Positions 23,301-37,967 of a stretch of DNA of 64,000 bases are shown here, one piece after another. This stretch comes from Sabellastarte sp. h YS-2021. Taxonomy: Eukaryota; Annelida; Polychaeta; Sabellida; Sabellidae. A model generated the notes under the pieces. The model ran no database searches. It saw nothing but the letters and a program-made list of their open reading frames with translations, and was not told the DNA's origin. The first letter of the stretch is position 1. Every line of letters starts with the position of its first letter. The position numbers were made by a program, and so were the translations under genes. The stretch covers positions 127,483,530 to 127,547,529 of the forward strand of contig OZ024931.1 of NCBI GenBank assembly GCA_964017235.1, read 5' to 3'.

Positions 23301-25086
23301 TATAAACTAAGTTTCCTGTGAAAATTTCAGCCAGATTGACCAACTTTAAGGGGTGTTTTGGGCTGATTTGACATTTTATGAATACCTCGCCAACTACACT
23401 CCCTGAACCTGCACTTTGGGCTAGATATGTAATTCTGAAGGAACACACTACTAAAACTCATTTCAGTGGCGACTCCTGTGGGAAACAATATGGTTTTCAA
23501 CCTTGAATCTACCTTAATTGAGAATATATCAGCATATCCTGATACAGCCATCTGAGGCTGTATTTTGGCCTTCCTGGACCACATATTACACATATGACAC
23601 CACTGGTATACCAGATGTAATCCTAAAACCTATGCAATCAGATTTAGTAGGTGGCAAGTAATTTTTGGGCCAAATTTCAGACTTATAGACCAACATTTGA
23701 TACTGGTTTGGGCTGATTTATATCTATTTTTGGCTAATTTTACAACAATATTTTGGTGAAATAATTTCTGATTAGACATGTAATGCTCCGAATGTGCCTA
23801 AAATATCCTTACTAATTATTAAAACATGAATGAAATTAAATTTTGGCTTCAGATTGACAAAATTAGGATATACTTGATATTTCCACCTGAGGGGTGACCT
23901 AGGCCCCCCACACCCCGGAAATTGAAATTTTTAAAATGGCCCTCGAGTAGCCCAAACCAATACAAATTCATTCTTTGATATAAACTAAGTTTCCTGTGAA
24001 AATTTCAGCCAGATTGACCAACTTTAAGGGGTGTTTTGGGCTGATTTGACATTTTATGAATACCTCGCCAACTACACTCCCTGAACCTGCACTTTGGGCT
24101 AGATATGTAATTCTGAAGGAACACACTACTAAAACTCATTTCAGTGGCGACTCCTGTGGGAAACAATATGGTTTTCAACCTTGAATCTACCTTAATTGAG
24201 AATATATCAGCATATCCTGATACAGCCATCTGAGGCTGTATTTTGGCCTTCCTGGACCACATATTACACATATGACACCACTGGTATACCAGATGTAATC
24301 CTAAAACCTATGCAATCAGATTTAGTAGGTGGCAAGTAATTTTTGGGCCAAATTTCAGACTTATAGACCAACATTTGATACTGGTTTGGGCTGATTTATA
24401 TCTATTTTTGGCTAATTTTACAACAATATTTTGGTGAAATAATTTCTGATTAGACATGTAATGCTCCAAATGTGCCTAAAATATCCTTACTAATTATTAA
24501 AACATGAATGAAATTAAATTTTGGCTTCAGATTGACAAAATTAGGATATACTTGATATTTCCACCTGAGGGGTGACCTAGGCCCCCCACACCCCGGAAAT
24601 TGAAATTTTTAAAATGGCCCTCGAGTAGCCCAAACCAATACAAATTCATTCTTTGATATAAACTAAGTTTCCTGTGAAAATTTCAGCCAGATTGACCAAC
24701 TTTAAGGGGTGTTTTGGGCTGATTTGGCATTTTATGAATACCTCGCCAACTACACTCCCTGAACCTGCACTTTGGGCTAGATATGTAATTCTGAAGGAAC
24801 ACACTACTAAAACTCATTTCAGTGGCGACTCCTGTGGGAAACAATATGGTTTTCAACCTTGAATCTACCTTAATTGAGAATATATCAGCATATCCTGATA
24901 CAGCCATCTGAGGCTGTATTTTGGCCTTCCTGGACCACATATTACACATATGACACCACTGGTATACCAGATGTAATCCTAAAACCTATGCAATCAGATT
25001 TAGTAGGTGGCAAGTAATTTTTGGGCCAAATTTCAGACTTATAGACCAACATTTGATACTGGTTTGGGCTGATTTATATCTATTTT

Positions 25087-26442
25087 TGGCTAATTTTACA
25101 ACAATATTTTGGTGAAATAATTTCTGATTAGACATGTAATGCTCCAAATGTGCCTAAAATATCCTTACTAATTATTAAAACATGAATGAAATTAAATTTT
25201 GGCTTCAGATTGACAAAATTAGGATATACTTGATATTTCCACCTGAGGGGTGACCTAGGCCCCCCACACCCCGGAAATTGAAATTTTTAAAATGGCCCTC
25301 GAGTAGCCCAAACCAATACAAATTCATTCTTTGATATAAACTAAGTTTCCTGTGAAAATTTCAGCCAGATTGACCAACTTTAAGGGGTGTTTTGGGCTGA
25401 TTTGACATTTTATGAATACCTCGCCAACTACACTCCCTGAACCTGCACTTTGGGCTAGATATGTAATTCTGAAGGAACACACTACTAAAACTCATTTCAG
25501 TGGCGACTCCTGTGGGAAACAATATGGTTTTCAACCTTGAATCTACCTTAATTGAGAATATATCAGCATATCCTGATACAGCCATCTGAGACTGTATTTT
25601 GGCCTTCCTGGACCACATATTACACATATGACACCACTGGTATACCAGATGTAATCCTAAAACCTATGCAATCAGATTTAGTAGGTGGCAAGTAATTTTT
25701 GGGCCAAATTTCAGACTTATAGACCAACATTTGATACTGGTTTGGGCTGATTTATATCTATTTTTGGCTAATTTTACAACAATATTTTGGTGAAATAATT
25801 TCTGATTAGACATGTAATGCTCCGAATGTGCCTAAAATATCCTTACTAATTATTAAAACATGAATGAAATTAAATTTTGGCTTCAGATTGACAAAATTAG
25901 GATATACTTGATATTTCCACCTGAGGGGTGACCTAGGCCCCCCACACCCCGGAAATTGAAATTTTTAAAATGGCCCTCGAGTAGCCCAAACCAATACAAA
26001 TTCATTCTTTGATATAAACTAAGTTTCCTGTGAAAATTTCAGCCAGATTGACCAACTTTAAGGGGTGTTTTGGGCTGATTTGACATTTTATGAATACCTC
26101 GCCAACTACACTCCCTGAACCTGCACTTTGGGCTAGATATGTAATTCTGAAGGAACACACTACTAAAACTCATTTCAGTGGCGACTCCTGTGGGAAACAA
26201 TATGGTTTTCAACCTTGAATCTACCTTAATTGAGAATATATCAGCATATCCTGATACAGCCATCTGAGGCTGTATTTTGGCCTTCCTGGACCACATATTA
26301 CACATATGACACCACTGGTATACCAGATGTAATCCTAAAACCTATGCAATCAGATTTAGTAGGTGGCAAGTAATTTTTGGGCCAAATTTCAGACTTATAG
26401 ACCAACATTTGATACTGGTTTGGGCTGATTTATATCTATTTT
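25087..26442. repeat. Two-monomer higher-order unit (monomers 38-39)
   Basis: A fourth copy of the A319/A505 (25591) then A319/G60 dimer, separated from the earlier copies by seven monomers without A505. Confidence 0.7.
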
Positions 26443-27798
26443 TGGCTAATTTTACAACAATATTTTGGTGAAATAATTTCTGATTAGGCATGTAATGCTC
26501 CAAATGTGCCTAAAATATCCTTACTAATTATTAAAACATGAATGAAATTAAATTTTGGCTTCAGATTGACAAAATTAGGATATACTTGATATTTCCACCT
26601 GAGGGGTGACCTAGGCCCCCCACACCCCGGAAATTGAAATTTTTAAAATGGCCCTCGAGTAGCCCAAACCAATACAAATTCATTCTTTGATATAAACTAA
26701 GTTTCCTGTGAAAATTTCAGCCAGATTGACCAACTTTAAGGGGTGTTTTGGGCTGATTTGGCATTTTATGAATACCTCGCCAACTACACTCCCTGAACCT
26801 GCACTTTGGGCTAGATATGTAATTCTGAAGGAACACACTACTAAAACTCATTTCAGTGGCGACTCCTGTGGGAAACAATATGGTTTTCAACCTTGAATCT
26901 ACCTTAATTGAGAATATATCAGCATATCCTGATACAGCCATCTGAGACTGTATTTTGGCCTTCCTGGACCACATATTACACATATGACACCACTGGTATA
27001 CCAGATGTAATCCTAAAACCTATGCAATCAGATTTAGTAGGTGGCAAGTAATTTTTGGGCCAAATTTCAGACTTATAGACCAACATTTGATACTGGTTTG
27101 GGCTGATTTATATCTATTTTTGGCTAATTTTACAACAATATTTTGGTGAAATAATTTCTGATTAGACATGTAATGCTCCGAATGTGCCTAAAATATCCTT
27201 ACTAATTATTAAAACATGAATGAAATTAAATTTTGGCTTCAGATTGACAAAATTAGGATATACTTGATATTTCCACCTGAGGGGTGACCTAGGCCCCCCA
27301 CACCCCGGAAATTGAAATTTTTAAAATGGCCCTCGAGTAGCCCAAACCAATACAAATTCATTCTTTGATATAAACTAAGTTTCCTGTGAAAATTTCAGCC
27401 AGATTGACCAACTTTAAGGGGTGTTTTGGGCTGATTTGACATTTTATGAATACCTCGCCAACTACACTCCCTGAACCTGCACTTTGGGCTAGATATGTAA
27501 TTCTGAAGGAACACACTACTAAAACTCATTTCAGTGGCGACTCCTGTGGGAAACAATATGGTTTTCAACCTTGAATCTACCTTAATTGAGAATATATCAG
27601 CATATCCTGATACAGCCATCTGAGGCTGTATTTTGGCCTTCCTGGACCACATATTACACATATGACACCACTGGTATACCAGATGTAATCCTAAAACCTA
27701 TGCAATCAGATTTAGTAGGTGGCAAGTAATTTTTGGGCCAAATTTCAGACTTATAGACCAACATTTGATACTGGTTTGGGCTGATTTATATCTATTTT
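26443..27798. repeat. Variant dimer with a chimeric first monomer (monomers 40-41)
   Basis: The second monomer is the A319/G60 type as in the other dimers. The first keeps A505 (26947) but has G46 and G319, which belong to a different monomer class. Its left part therefore looks exchanged while its right part retains the dimer mark, with a switch somewhere between positions 319 and 505. Confidence 0.6.
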
Positions 27799-30700
27799 TG
27801 GCTAATTTTACAACAATATTTTGGTGAAATAATTTCTGATTAGGCATGTAATGCTCCAAATGTGCCTAAAATATCCTTACTAATTATTAAAACATGAATG
27901 AAATTAAATTTTGGCTTCAGATTGACAAAATTAGGATATACTTGATATTTCCACCTGAGGGGTGACCTAGGCCCCCCACACCCCGGAAATTGAAATTTTT
28001 AAAATGGCCCTCGAGTAGCCCAAACCAATACAAATTCATTCTTTGATATAAACTAAGTTTCCTGTGAAAATTTCAGCCAGATTGACCAACTTTAAGGGGT
28101 GTTTTGGGCTGATTTGGCATTTTATGAATACCTCGCCAACTACACTCCCTGAACCTGCACTTTGGGCTAGATATGTAATTCTGAAGGAACACACTACTAA
28201 AACTCATTTCAGTGGCGACTCCTGTGGGAAACAATATGGTTTTCAACCTTGAATCTACCTTAATTGAGAATATATCAGCATATCCTGATACAGCCATCTG
28301 AGGCTGTATTTTGGCCTTCCTGGACCACATATTACACATATGACACCACTGGTATACCAGATGTAATCCTAAAACCTATGCAATCAGATTTAGTAGGTGG
28401 CAAGTAATTTTTGGGCCAAATTTCAGACTTATAGACCAACATTTGATACTGGTTTGGGCTGATTTATATCTATTTTTGGCTAATTTTACAACAATATTTT
28501 GGTGAAATAATTTCTGATTAGGCATGTAATGCTCCAAATGTGCCTAAAATATCCTTACTAATTATTAAAACATGAATGAAATTAAATTTTGGCTTCAGAT
28601 TGACAAAATTAGGATATACTTGATATTTCCACCTGAGGGGTGACCTAGGCCCCCCACACCCCGGAAATTGAAATTTTTAAAATGGCCCTCGAGTAGCCCA
28701 AACCAATACAAATTCATTCTTTGATATAAACTAAGTTTCCTGTGAAAATTTCAGCCAGATTGACCAACTTTAAGGGGTGTTTTGGGCTGATTTGGCATTT
28801 TATGAATACCTCGCCAACTACACTCCCTGAACCTGCACTTTGGGCTAGATATGTAATTCTGAAGGAACACACTACTAAAACTCATTTCAGTGGCGACTCC
28901 TGTGGGAAACAATATGGTTTTCAACCTTGAATCTACCTTAATTGAGAATATATCAGCATATCCTGATACAGCCATCTGAGGCTGTATTTTGGCCTTCCTG
29001 GACCACATATTACACATATGACACCACTGGTATACCAGATGTAATCCTAAAACCTATGCAATCAGATTTAGTAGGTGGCAAGTAATTTTTGGGCCAAATT
29101 TCAGACTTATAGACCAACATTTGATACTGGTTTGGGCTGATTTATATCTATTTTTGGCTAATTTTACAACAATATTTTGGTGAAATAATTTCTGATAAGA
29201 CATGTAATGCTCCAAATGTGCCTAAAATATCCTTACTAATTATTAAAACATGAATGAAATTAAATTTTGGCTTCAGATTGACAAAATTAGGATATACTTG
29301 ATATTTCCACCTGAGGGGTGACCTAGGCCCCCCACACCCCGGAAATTGAAATTTTTAAAATGGCCCTCGAGTAGCCCAAACCAATACAAATTCATTCTTT
29401 GATATAAACTAAGTTTCCTGTGAAAATTTCAGCCAGATTGACCAACTTTAAGGGGTGTTTTGGGCTGATTTGACATTTTATGAATACCTCGCCAACTACA
29501 CTCCCTGAACCTGCACTTTGGGCTAGATATGTAATTCTGAAGGAACACACTACTAAAACTCATTTCAGTGGCGACTCCTGTGGGAAACAATATGGTTTTC
29601 AACCTTGAATCTACCTTAATTGAGAATATATCAGCATATCCTGATACAGCCATCTGAGGCTGTATTTTGGCCTTCCTGGACCACATATTACACATATGAC
29701 ACCACTGGTATACCAGATGTAATCCTAAAACCTATGCAATCAGATTTAGTAGGTGGCAAGTAATTTTTGGGCCAAATTTCAGACTTATAGACCAACATTT
29801 GATACTGGTTTGGGCTGATTTATATCTATTTTTGGCTAATTTTACAACAATATTTTGGTGAAATAATTTCTGATTAGACATGTAATGCTCCAAATGTGCC
29901 TAAAATATCCTTACTAATTATTAAAACATGAATGAAATTAAATTTTGGCTTCAGATTGACAAAATTAGGATATACTTGATATTTCCACCTGAGGGGTGAC
30001 CTAGGCCCCCCACACCCCGGAAATTGAAATTTTTAAAATGGCCCTCGAGTAGCCCAAACCAATACAAATTCATTCTTTGATATAAACTAAGTTTCCTGTG
30101 AAAATTTCAGCCAGATTGACCAACTTTAAGGGGTGTTTTGGGCTGATTTGACATTTTATGAATACCTCGCCAACTACACTCCCTGAACCTGCACTTTGGG
30201 CTAGATATGTAATTCTGAAGGAACACACTACTAAAACTCATTTCAGTGGCGACTCCTGTGGGAAACAATATGGTTTTCAACCTTGAATCTACCTTAATTG
30301 AGAATATATCAGCATATCCTGATACAGCCATCTGAGGCTGTATTTTGGCCTTCCTGGACCACATATTACACATATGACACCACTGGTATACCAGATGTAA
30401 TCCTAAAATCTATGCAATCAGATTTAGTAGGTGGCAAGTAATTTTTGGGCCAAATTTCAGACTTATAGACCAACATTTGATACTGGTTTGGGCTGATTTA
30501 TATCTATTTTTGGCTAATTTTACAACAATATTTTGGTGAAATAATTTCTGATTAGACATGTAATGCTCCAAATGTGCCTAAAATATCCTTACTAATTATT
30601 AAAACATGAATGAAATTAAATTTTGGCTTCAGATTGACAAAATTAGGATATACTTGATATTTCCACCTGAGGGGTGACCTAGGCCCCCCACACCCCGGAA

Positions 30701-33700
30701 ATTGAAATTTTTAAAATGGCCCTCGAGTAGCCCAAACCAATACAAATTCATTCTTTGATATAAACTAAGTTTCCTGTGAAAATTTCAGCCAGATTGACCA
30801 ACTTTAAGGGGTGTTTTGGGCTGATTTGGCATTTTATGAATACCTCGCCAACTACACTCCCTGAACCTGCACTTTGGGCTAGATATGTAATTCTGAAGGA
30901 ACACACTACTAAAACTCATTTCAGTGGCGACTCCTGTGGGAAACAATATGGTTTTCAACCTTGAATCTACCTTAATTGAGAATATATCAGCATATCCTGA
31001 TACAGCCATCTGAGGCTGTATTTTGGCCTTCCTGGACCACATATTACACATATGACACCACTGGTATAGCAGATGTAATCCTAAAACCTATGCAATCAGA
31101 TTTAGTAGGTGGCAAGTAATTTTTGGGCCAAATTTCAGACTTATAGACCAACATTTGATACTGGTTTGGGCTGATTTATATCTATTTTTGGCTAATTTTA
31201 CAACAATATTTTGGTGAAATAATTTCTGATTAGGCATGTAATGCTCCAAATGTGCCTAAAATATCCTTACTAATTATTAAAACATGAATGAAATTAAATT
31301 TTGGCTTCAGATTGACAAAATTAGGATATACTTGATATTTCCACCTGAGGGGTGACCTAGGCCCCCCACACCCCGGAAATTGAAATTTTTAAAATGGCCC
31401 TCGAGTAGCCCAAACCAATACAAATTCATTCTTTGATATAAACTAAGTTTCCTGTGAAAATTTCAGCCAGATTGACCAACTTTAAGGGGTGTTTTGGGCT
31501 GATTTGGCATTTTATGAATACCTCGCCAACTACACTCCCTGAACCTGCACTTTGGGCTAGATATGTAATTCTGAAGGAACACACTACTAAAACTCATTTC
31601 AGTGGCGACTCCTGTGGGAAACAATATGGTTTTCAACCTTGAATCTACCTTAATTGAGAATATATCAGCATATCCTGATACAGCCATCTGAGGCTGTATT
31701 TTGGCCTTCCTGGACCACATATTACACATATGACACCACTGGTATACCAGATGTAATCCTAAAACCTATGCAATCAGATTTAGTAGGTGGCAAGTAATTT
31801 TTGGGCCAAATTTCAGACTTATAGACCAACATTTGATACTGGTTTGGGCTGATTTATATCTATTTTTGGCTAATTTTACAACAATATTTTGGTGAAATAA
31901 TTTCTGATTAGACATGTAATGCTCCAAATGTGCCTAAAATATCCTTACTAATTATTAAAACATGAATGAAATTAAATTTTGGCTTCAGATTGACAAAATT
32001 AGGATATACTTGATATTTCCACCTGAGGGGTGACCTAGGCCCCCCACACCCCGGAAATTGAAATTTTTAAAATGGCCCTCGAGTAGCCCAAACCAATACA
32101 AATTCATTCTTTGATATAAACTAAGTTTCCTGTGAAAATTTCAGCCAGATTGACCAACTTTAAGGGGTGTTTTGGGCTGATTTGACATTTTATGAATACC
32201 TCGCCAACTACACTCCCTGAACCTGCACTTTGGGCTAGATATGTAATTCTGAAGGAACACACTACTAAAACTCATTTCAGTGGCGACTCCTGTGGGAAAC
32301 AATATGGTTTTCAACCTTGAATCTACCTTAATTGAGAATATATCAGCATATCCTGATACAGCCATCTGAGGCTGTATTTTGGCCTTCCTGGACCACATAT
32401 TACACATATGACACCACTGGTATACCAGATGTAATCCTAAAACCTATGCAATCAGATTTAGTAGGTGGCAAGTAATTTTTGGGCCAAATTTCAGACTTAT
32501 AGACCAACATTTGATACTGGTTTGGGCTGATTTATATCTATTTTTGGCTAATTTTACAACAATATTTTGGTGAAATAATTTCTGATTAGACATGTAATGC
32601 TCCAAATGTGCCTAAAATATCCTTACTAATTATTAAAACATGAATGAAATTAAATTTTGGCTTCAGATTGACAAAATTAGGATATACTTGATATTTCCAC
32701 CTGAGGGGTGACCTAGGCCCCCCACACCCCGGAAATTGAAATTTTTAAAATGGCCCTCGAGTAGCCCAAACCAATACAAATTCATTCTTTGATATAAACT
32801 AAGTTTCCTGTGAAAATTTCAGCCAGATTGACCAACTTTAAGGGGTGTTTTGGGCTGATTTGACATTTTATGAATACCTCGCCAACTACACTCCCTGTAC
32901 CTGCACTTTGGGCTAGATATGTAATTCTGAAGGAACACACTACTAAAACTCATTTCAGTGGCGACTCCTGTGGGAAACAATATGGTTTTCAACCTTGAAT
33001 CTACCTTAATTGAGAATATATCAGCATATCCTGATACAGCCATCTGAGGCTGTATTTTGGCCTTCCTGGACCACATATTACACATATGACACCACTGGTA
33101 TACCAGATGTAATCCTAAAACCTATGCAATCAGATTTAGTAGGTGGCAAGTAATTTTTGGGCCAAATTTCAGACTTATAGACCAACATTTGATACTGGTT
33201 TGGGCTGATTTATATCTATTTTTGGCTAATTTTACAACAATATTTTGGTGAAATAATTTCTGATTAGACATGTAATGCTCCAAATGTGCCTAAAATATCC
33301 TTACTAATTATTAAAACATGAATGAAATTAAATTTTGGCTTCAGATTGACAAAATTAGGATATACTTGATATTTCCACCTGAGGGGTGACCTAGGCCCCC
33401 CACACCCCGGAAATTGAAATTTTTAAAATGGCCCTCGAGTAGCCCAAACCAATACAAATTCATTCTTTGATATAAACTAAGTTTCCTGTGAAAATTTCAG
33501 CCAGATTGACCAACTTTAAGGGGTGTTTTGGGCTGATTTGGCATTTTATGAATACCTCGCCAACTACACTCCCTGAACCTGCACTTTGGGCTAGATATGT
33601 AATTCTGAAGGAACACACTACTAAAACTCATTTCAGTGGCGACTCCTGTGGGAAACAATATGGTTTTCAACCTTGAATCTACCTTAATTGAGAATATATC

Positions 33701-36700
33701 AGCATATCCTGATACAGCCATCTGAGGCTGTATTTTGGCCTTCCTGGACCACATATTACACATATGACACCACTGGTATACCAGATGTAATCCTAAAACC
33801 TATGCAATCAGATTTAGTAGGTGGCAAGTAATTTTTGGGCCAAATTTCAGACTTATAGACCAACATTTGATACTGGTTTGGGCTGATTTATATCTATTTT
33901 TGGCTAATTTTACAACAATATTTTGGTGAAATAATTTCTGATTAGGCATGTAATGCTCCAAATGTGCCTAAAATATCCTTACTAATTATTAAAACATGAA
34001 TGAAATTAAATTTTGGCTTCAGATTGACAAAATTAGGATATACTTGATATTTCCACCTGAGGGGTGACCTAGGCCCCCCACACCCCGGAAATTGAAATTT
34101 TTAAAATGGCCCTCGAGTAGCCCAAACCAATACAAATTCATTCTTTGATATAAACTAAGTTTCCTGTGAAAATTTCAGCCAGATTGACCAACTTTAAGGG
34201 GTGTTTTGGGCTGATTTGACATTTTATGAATACCTCGCCAACTACACTCCCTGAACCTGCACTTTGGGCTAGATATGTAATTCTGAAGGAACACACTACT
34301 AAAACTCATTTCAGTGGCGACTCCTGTGGGAAACAATATGGTTTTCAACCTTGAATCTACCTTAATTGAGAATATATCAGCATATCCTGATACAGCCATC
34401 TGAGGCTGTATTTTGGCCTTCCTGGACCACATATTACACATATGACACCACTGGTATACCAGATGTAATCCTAAAACCTATGCAATCAGATTTAGTAGGT
34501 GGCAAGTAATTTTTGGGCCAAATTTCAGACTTATAGACCAACATTTGATACTGGTTTGGGCTGATTTATATCTATTTTTGGCTAATTTTACAACAATATT
34601 TTGGTGAAATAATTTCTGATTAGACATGTAATGCTCCAAATGTGCCTAAAATATCCTTACTAATTATTAAAACATGAATGAAATTAAATTTTGGCTTCAG
34701 ATTGACAAAATTAGGATATACTTGATATTTCCACCTGAGGGGTGACCTAGGCCCCCCACACCCCGGAAATTGAAATTTTTAAAATGGCCCTCGAGTAGCC
34801 CAAACCAATACAAATTCATTCTTTGATATAAACTAAGTTTCCTGTGAAAATTTCAGCCAGATTGACCAACTTTAAGGGGTGTTTTGGGCTGATTTGGCAT
34901 TTTATGAATACCTCGCCAACTACACTCCCTGAACCTGCACTTTGGGCTAGATATGTAATTCTGAAGGAACACACTACTAAAACTCATTTCAGTGGCGACT
35001 CCTGTGGGAAACAATATGGTTTTCAACCTTGAATCTACCTTAATTGAGAATATATCAGCATATCCTGATACAGCCATCTGAGGCTGTATTTTGGCCTTCC
35101 TGGACCACATATTACACATATGACACCACTGGTATACCAGATGTAATCCTAAAACCTATGCAATCAGATTTAGTAGGTGGCAAGTAATTTTTGGGCCAAA
35201 TTTCAGACTTATAGACCAACATTTGATACTGGTTTGGGCTGATTTATATCTATTTTTGGCTAATTTTACAACAATATTTTGGTGAAATAATTTCTGATTA
35301 GGCATGTAATGCTCCAAATGTGCCTAAAATATCCTTACTAATTATTAAAACATGAATGAAATTAAATTTTGGCTTCAGATTGACAAAATTAGGATATACT
35401 TGATATTTCCACCTGAGGGGTGACCTAGGCCCCCCACACCCCGGAAATTGAAATTTTTAAAATGGCCCTCGAGTAGCCCAAACCAATACAAATTCATTCT
35501 TTGATATAAACTAAGTTTCCTGTGAAAATTTCAGCCAGATTGACCAACTTTAAGGGGTGTTTTGGGCTGATTTGACATTTTATGAATACCTCGCCAACTA
35601 CACTCCCTGAACCTGCACTTTGGGCTAGATATGTAATTCTGAAGGAACACACTACTAAAACTCATTTCAGTGGCGACTCCTGTGGGAAACAATATGGTTT
35701 TCAACCTTGAATCTACCTTAATTGAGAATATATCAGCATATCCTGATACAGCCATCTGAGGCTGTATTTTGGCCTTCCTGGACCACATATTACACATATG
35801 ACACCACTGGTATACCAGATGTAATCCTAAAACCTATGCAATCAGATTTAGTAGGTGGCAAGTAATTTTTGGGCCAAATTTCAGACTTATAGACCAACAT
35901 TTGATACTGGTTTGGGCTGATTTATATCTATTTTTGGCTAATTTTACAACAATATTTTGGTGAAATAATTTCTGATTAGACATGTAATGCTCCAAATGTG
36001 CCTAAAATATCCTTACTAATTATTAAAACATGAATGAAATTAAATTTTGGCTTCAGATTGACAAAATTAGGATATACTTGATATTTCCACCTGAGGGGTG
36101 ACCTAGGCCCCCCACACCCCGGAAATTGAAATTTTTAAAATGGCCCTCGAGTAGCCCAAACCAATACAAATTCATTCTTTGATATAAACTAAGTTTCCTG
36201 TGAAAATTTCAGCCAGATTGACCAACTTTAAGGGGTGTTTTGGGCTGATTTGACATTTTATGAATACCTCGCCAACTACACTCCCTGAACCTGCACTTTG
36301 GGCTAGATATGTAATTCTGAAGGAACACACTACTAAAACTCATTTCAGTGGCGACTCCTGTGGGAAACAATATGGTTTTCAACCTTGAATCTACCTTAAT
36401 TGAGAATATATCAGCATATCCTGATACAGCCATCTGAGGCTGTATTTTGGCCTTCCTGGACCACATATTACACATATGACACCACTGGTATACCAGATGT
36501 AATCCTAAAACCTATGCAATCAGATTTAGTAGGTGGCAAGTAATTTTTGGGCCAAATTTCAGACTTATAGACCAACATTTGATACTGGTTTGGGCTGATT
36601 TATATCTATTTTTGGCTAATTTTACAACAATATTTTGGTGAAATAATTTCTGATTAGGCATGTAATGCTCCGAATGTGCCTAAAATATCCTTACTAATTA

Positions 36701-37290
36701 TTAAAACATGAATGAAATTAAATTTTGGCTTCAGATTGACAAAATTAGGATATACTTGATATTTCCACCTGAGGGGTGACCTAGGCCCCCCACACCCCGG
36801 AAATTGAAATTTTTAAAATGGCCCTCGAGTAGCCCAAACCAATACAAATTCATTCTTTGATATAAACTAAGTTTCCTGTGAAAATTTCAGCCAGATTGAC
36901 CAACTTTAAGGGGTGTTTTGGGCTGATTTGACATTTTATGAATACCTCGCCAACTACACTCCCTGAACCTGCACTTTGGGCTAGATATGTAATTCTGAAG
37001 GAACACACTACTAAAACTCATTTCAGTGGCGACTCCTGTGGGAAACAATATGGTTTTCAACCTTGAATCTACCTTAATTGAGAATATATCAGCATATCCT
37101 GATACAGCCATCTGAGGCTGTATTTTGGCCTTCCTGGACCACATATTACACATATGACACCACTGGTATACCAGATGTAATCCTAAAACCTATGCAATCA
37201 GATTTAGTAGGTGGCAAGTAATTTTTGGGCCAAATTTCAGACTTATAGACCAACATTTGATACTGGTTTGGGCTGATTTATATCTATTTT

Positions 37291-37967
37291 TGGCTAATTT
37301 TACAACAATATTTTGGTGAAATAATTTCTGATTAGACATGTAATGCTCCAAATGTGCCTAAAATATCCTTACTAATTATTAAAACATGAATGAAATTAAA
37401 TTTTGGCTTCAGATTGACAAAATTAGGATATACTTGATATTTCCACCTGAGGGGTGACCTAGGCCCCCACACCCCGGAAATTGAAATTTTTAAAATGGCC
37501 CTCGAGTAGCCCAAACCAATACAAATTCATTCTTTGATATAAACTAAGTTTCCTGTGAAAATTTCAGCCAGATTGACCAACTTTAAGGGGTGTTTTGGGC
37601 TGATTTGGCATTTTATGAATACCTCGCCAACTACACTCCCTGAACCTGCACTTTGGGCTAGATATGTAATTCTGAAGGAACACACTACTAAAACTCATTT
37701 CAGTGGCGACTCCTGTGGGAAACAATATGGTTTTCAACCTTGAATCTACCTTAATTGAGAATATATCAGCATATCCTGATACAGCCATCTGAGGCTGTAT
37801 TTTGGCCTTCCTGGACCACATATTACACATATGACACCACTGGTATACCAGATGTAATCCTAAAACCTATGCAATCAGATTTAGTAGGTGGCAAGTAATT
37901 TTTGGGCCAAATTTCAGACTTATAGACCAACATTTGATACTGGTTTGGGCTGATTTATATCTATTTT
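37291..37967. repeat. 677 bp length-variant monomer (number 56)
   Basis: This is the only length variant among the 94 complete copies. The run of six C at monomer positions 174-179 is five C here (37464-37468). The shift creates a short minus-strand reading frame (37332-37514) found in no other copy, which is an accident of the indel. It may be a real slippage deletion or a homopolymer consensus error. Confidence 0.9.

Noticed and set aside
37332-37514. 60-codon minus-strand frame unique to one place
   Set aside because: Created only by the one-base C deletion in monomer 56.
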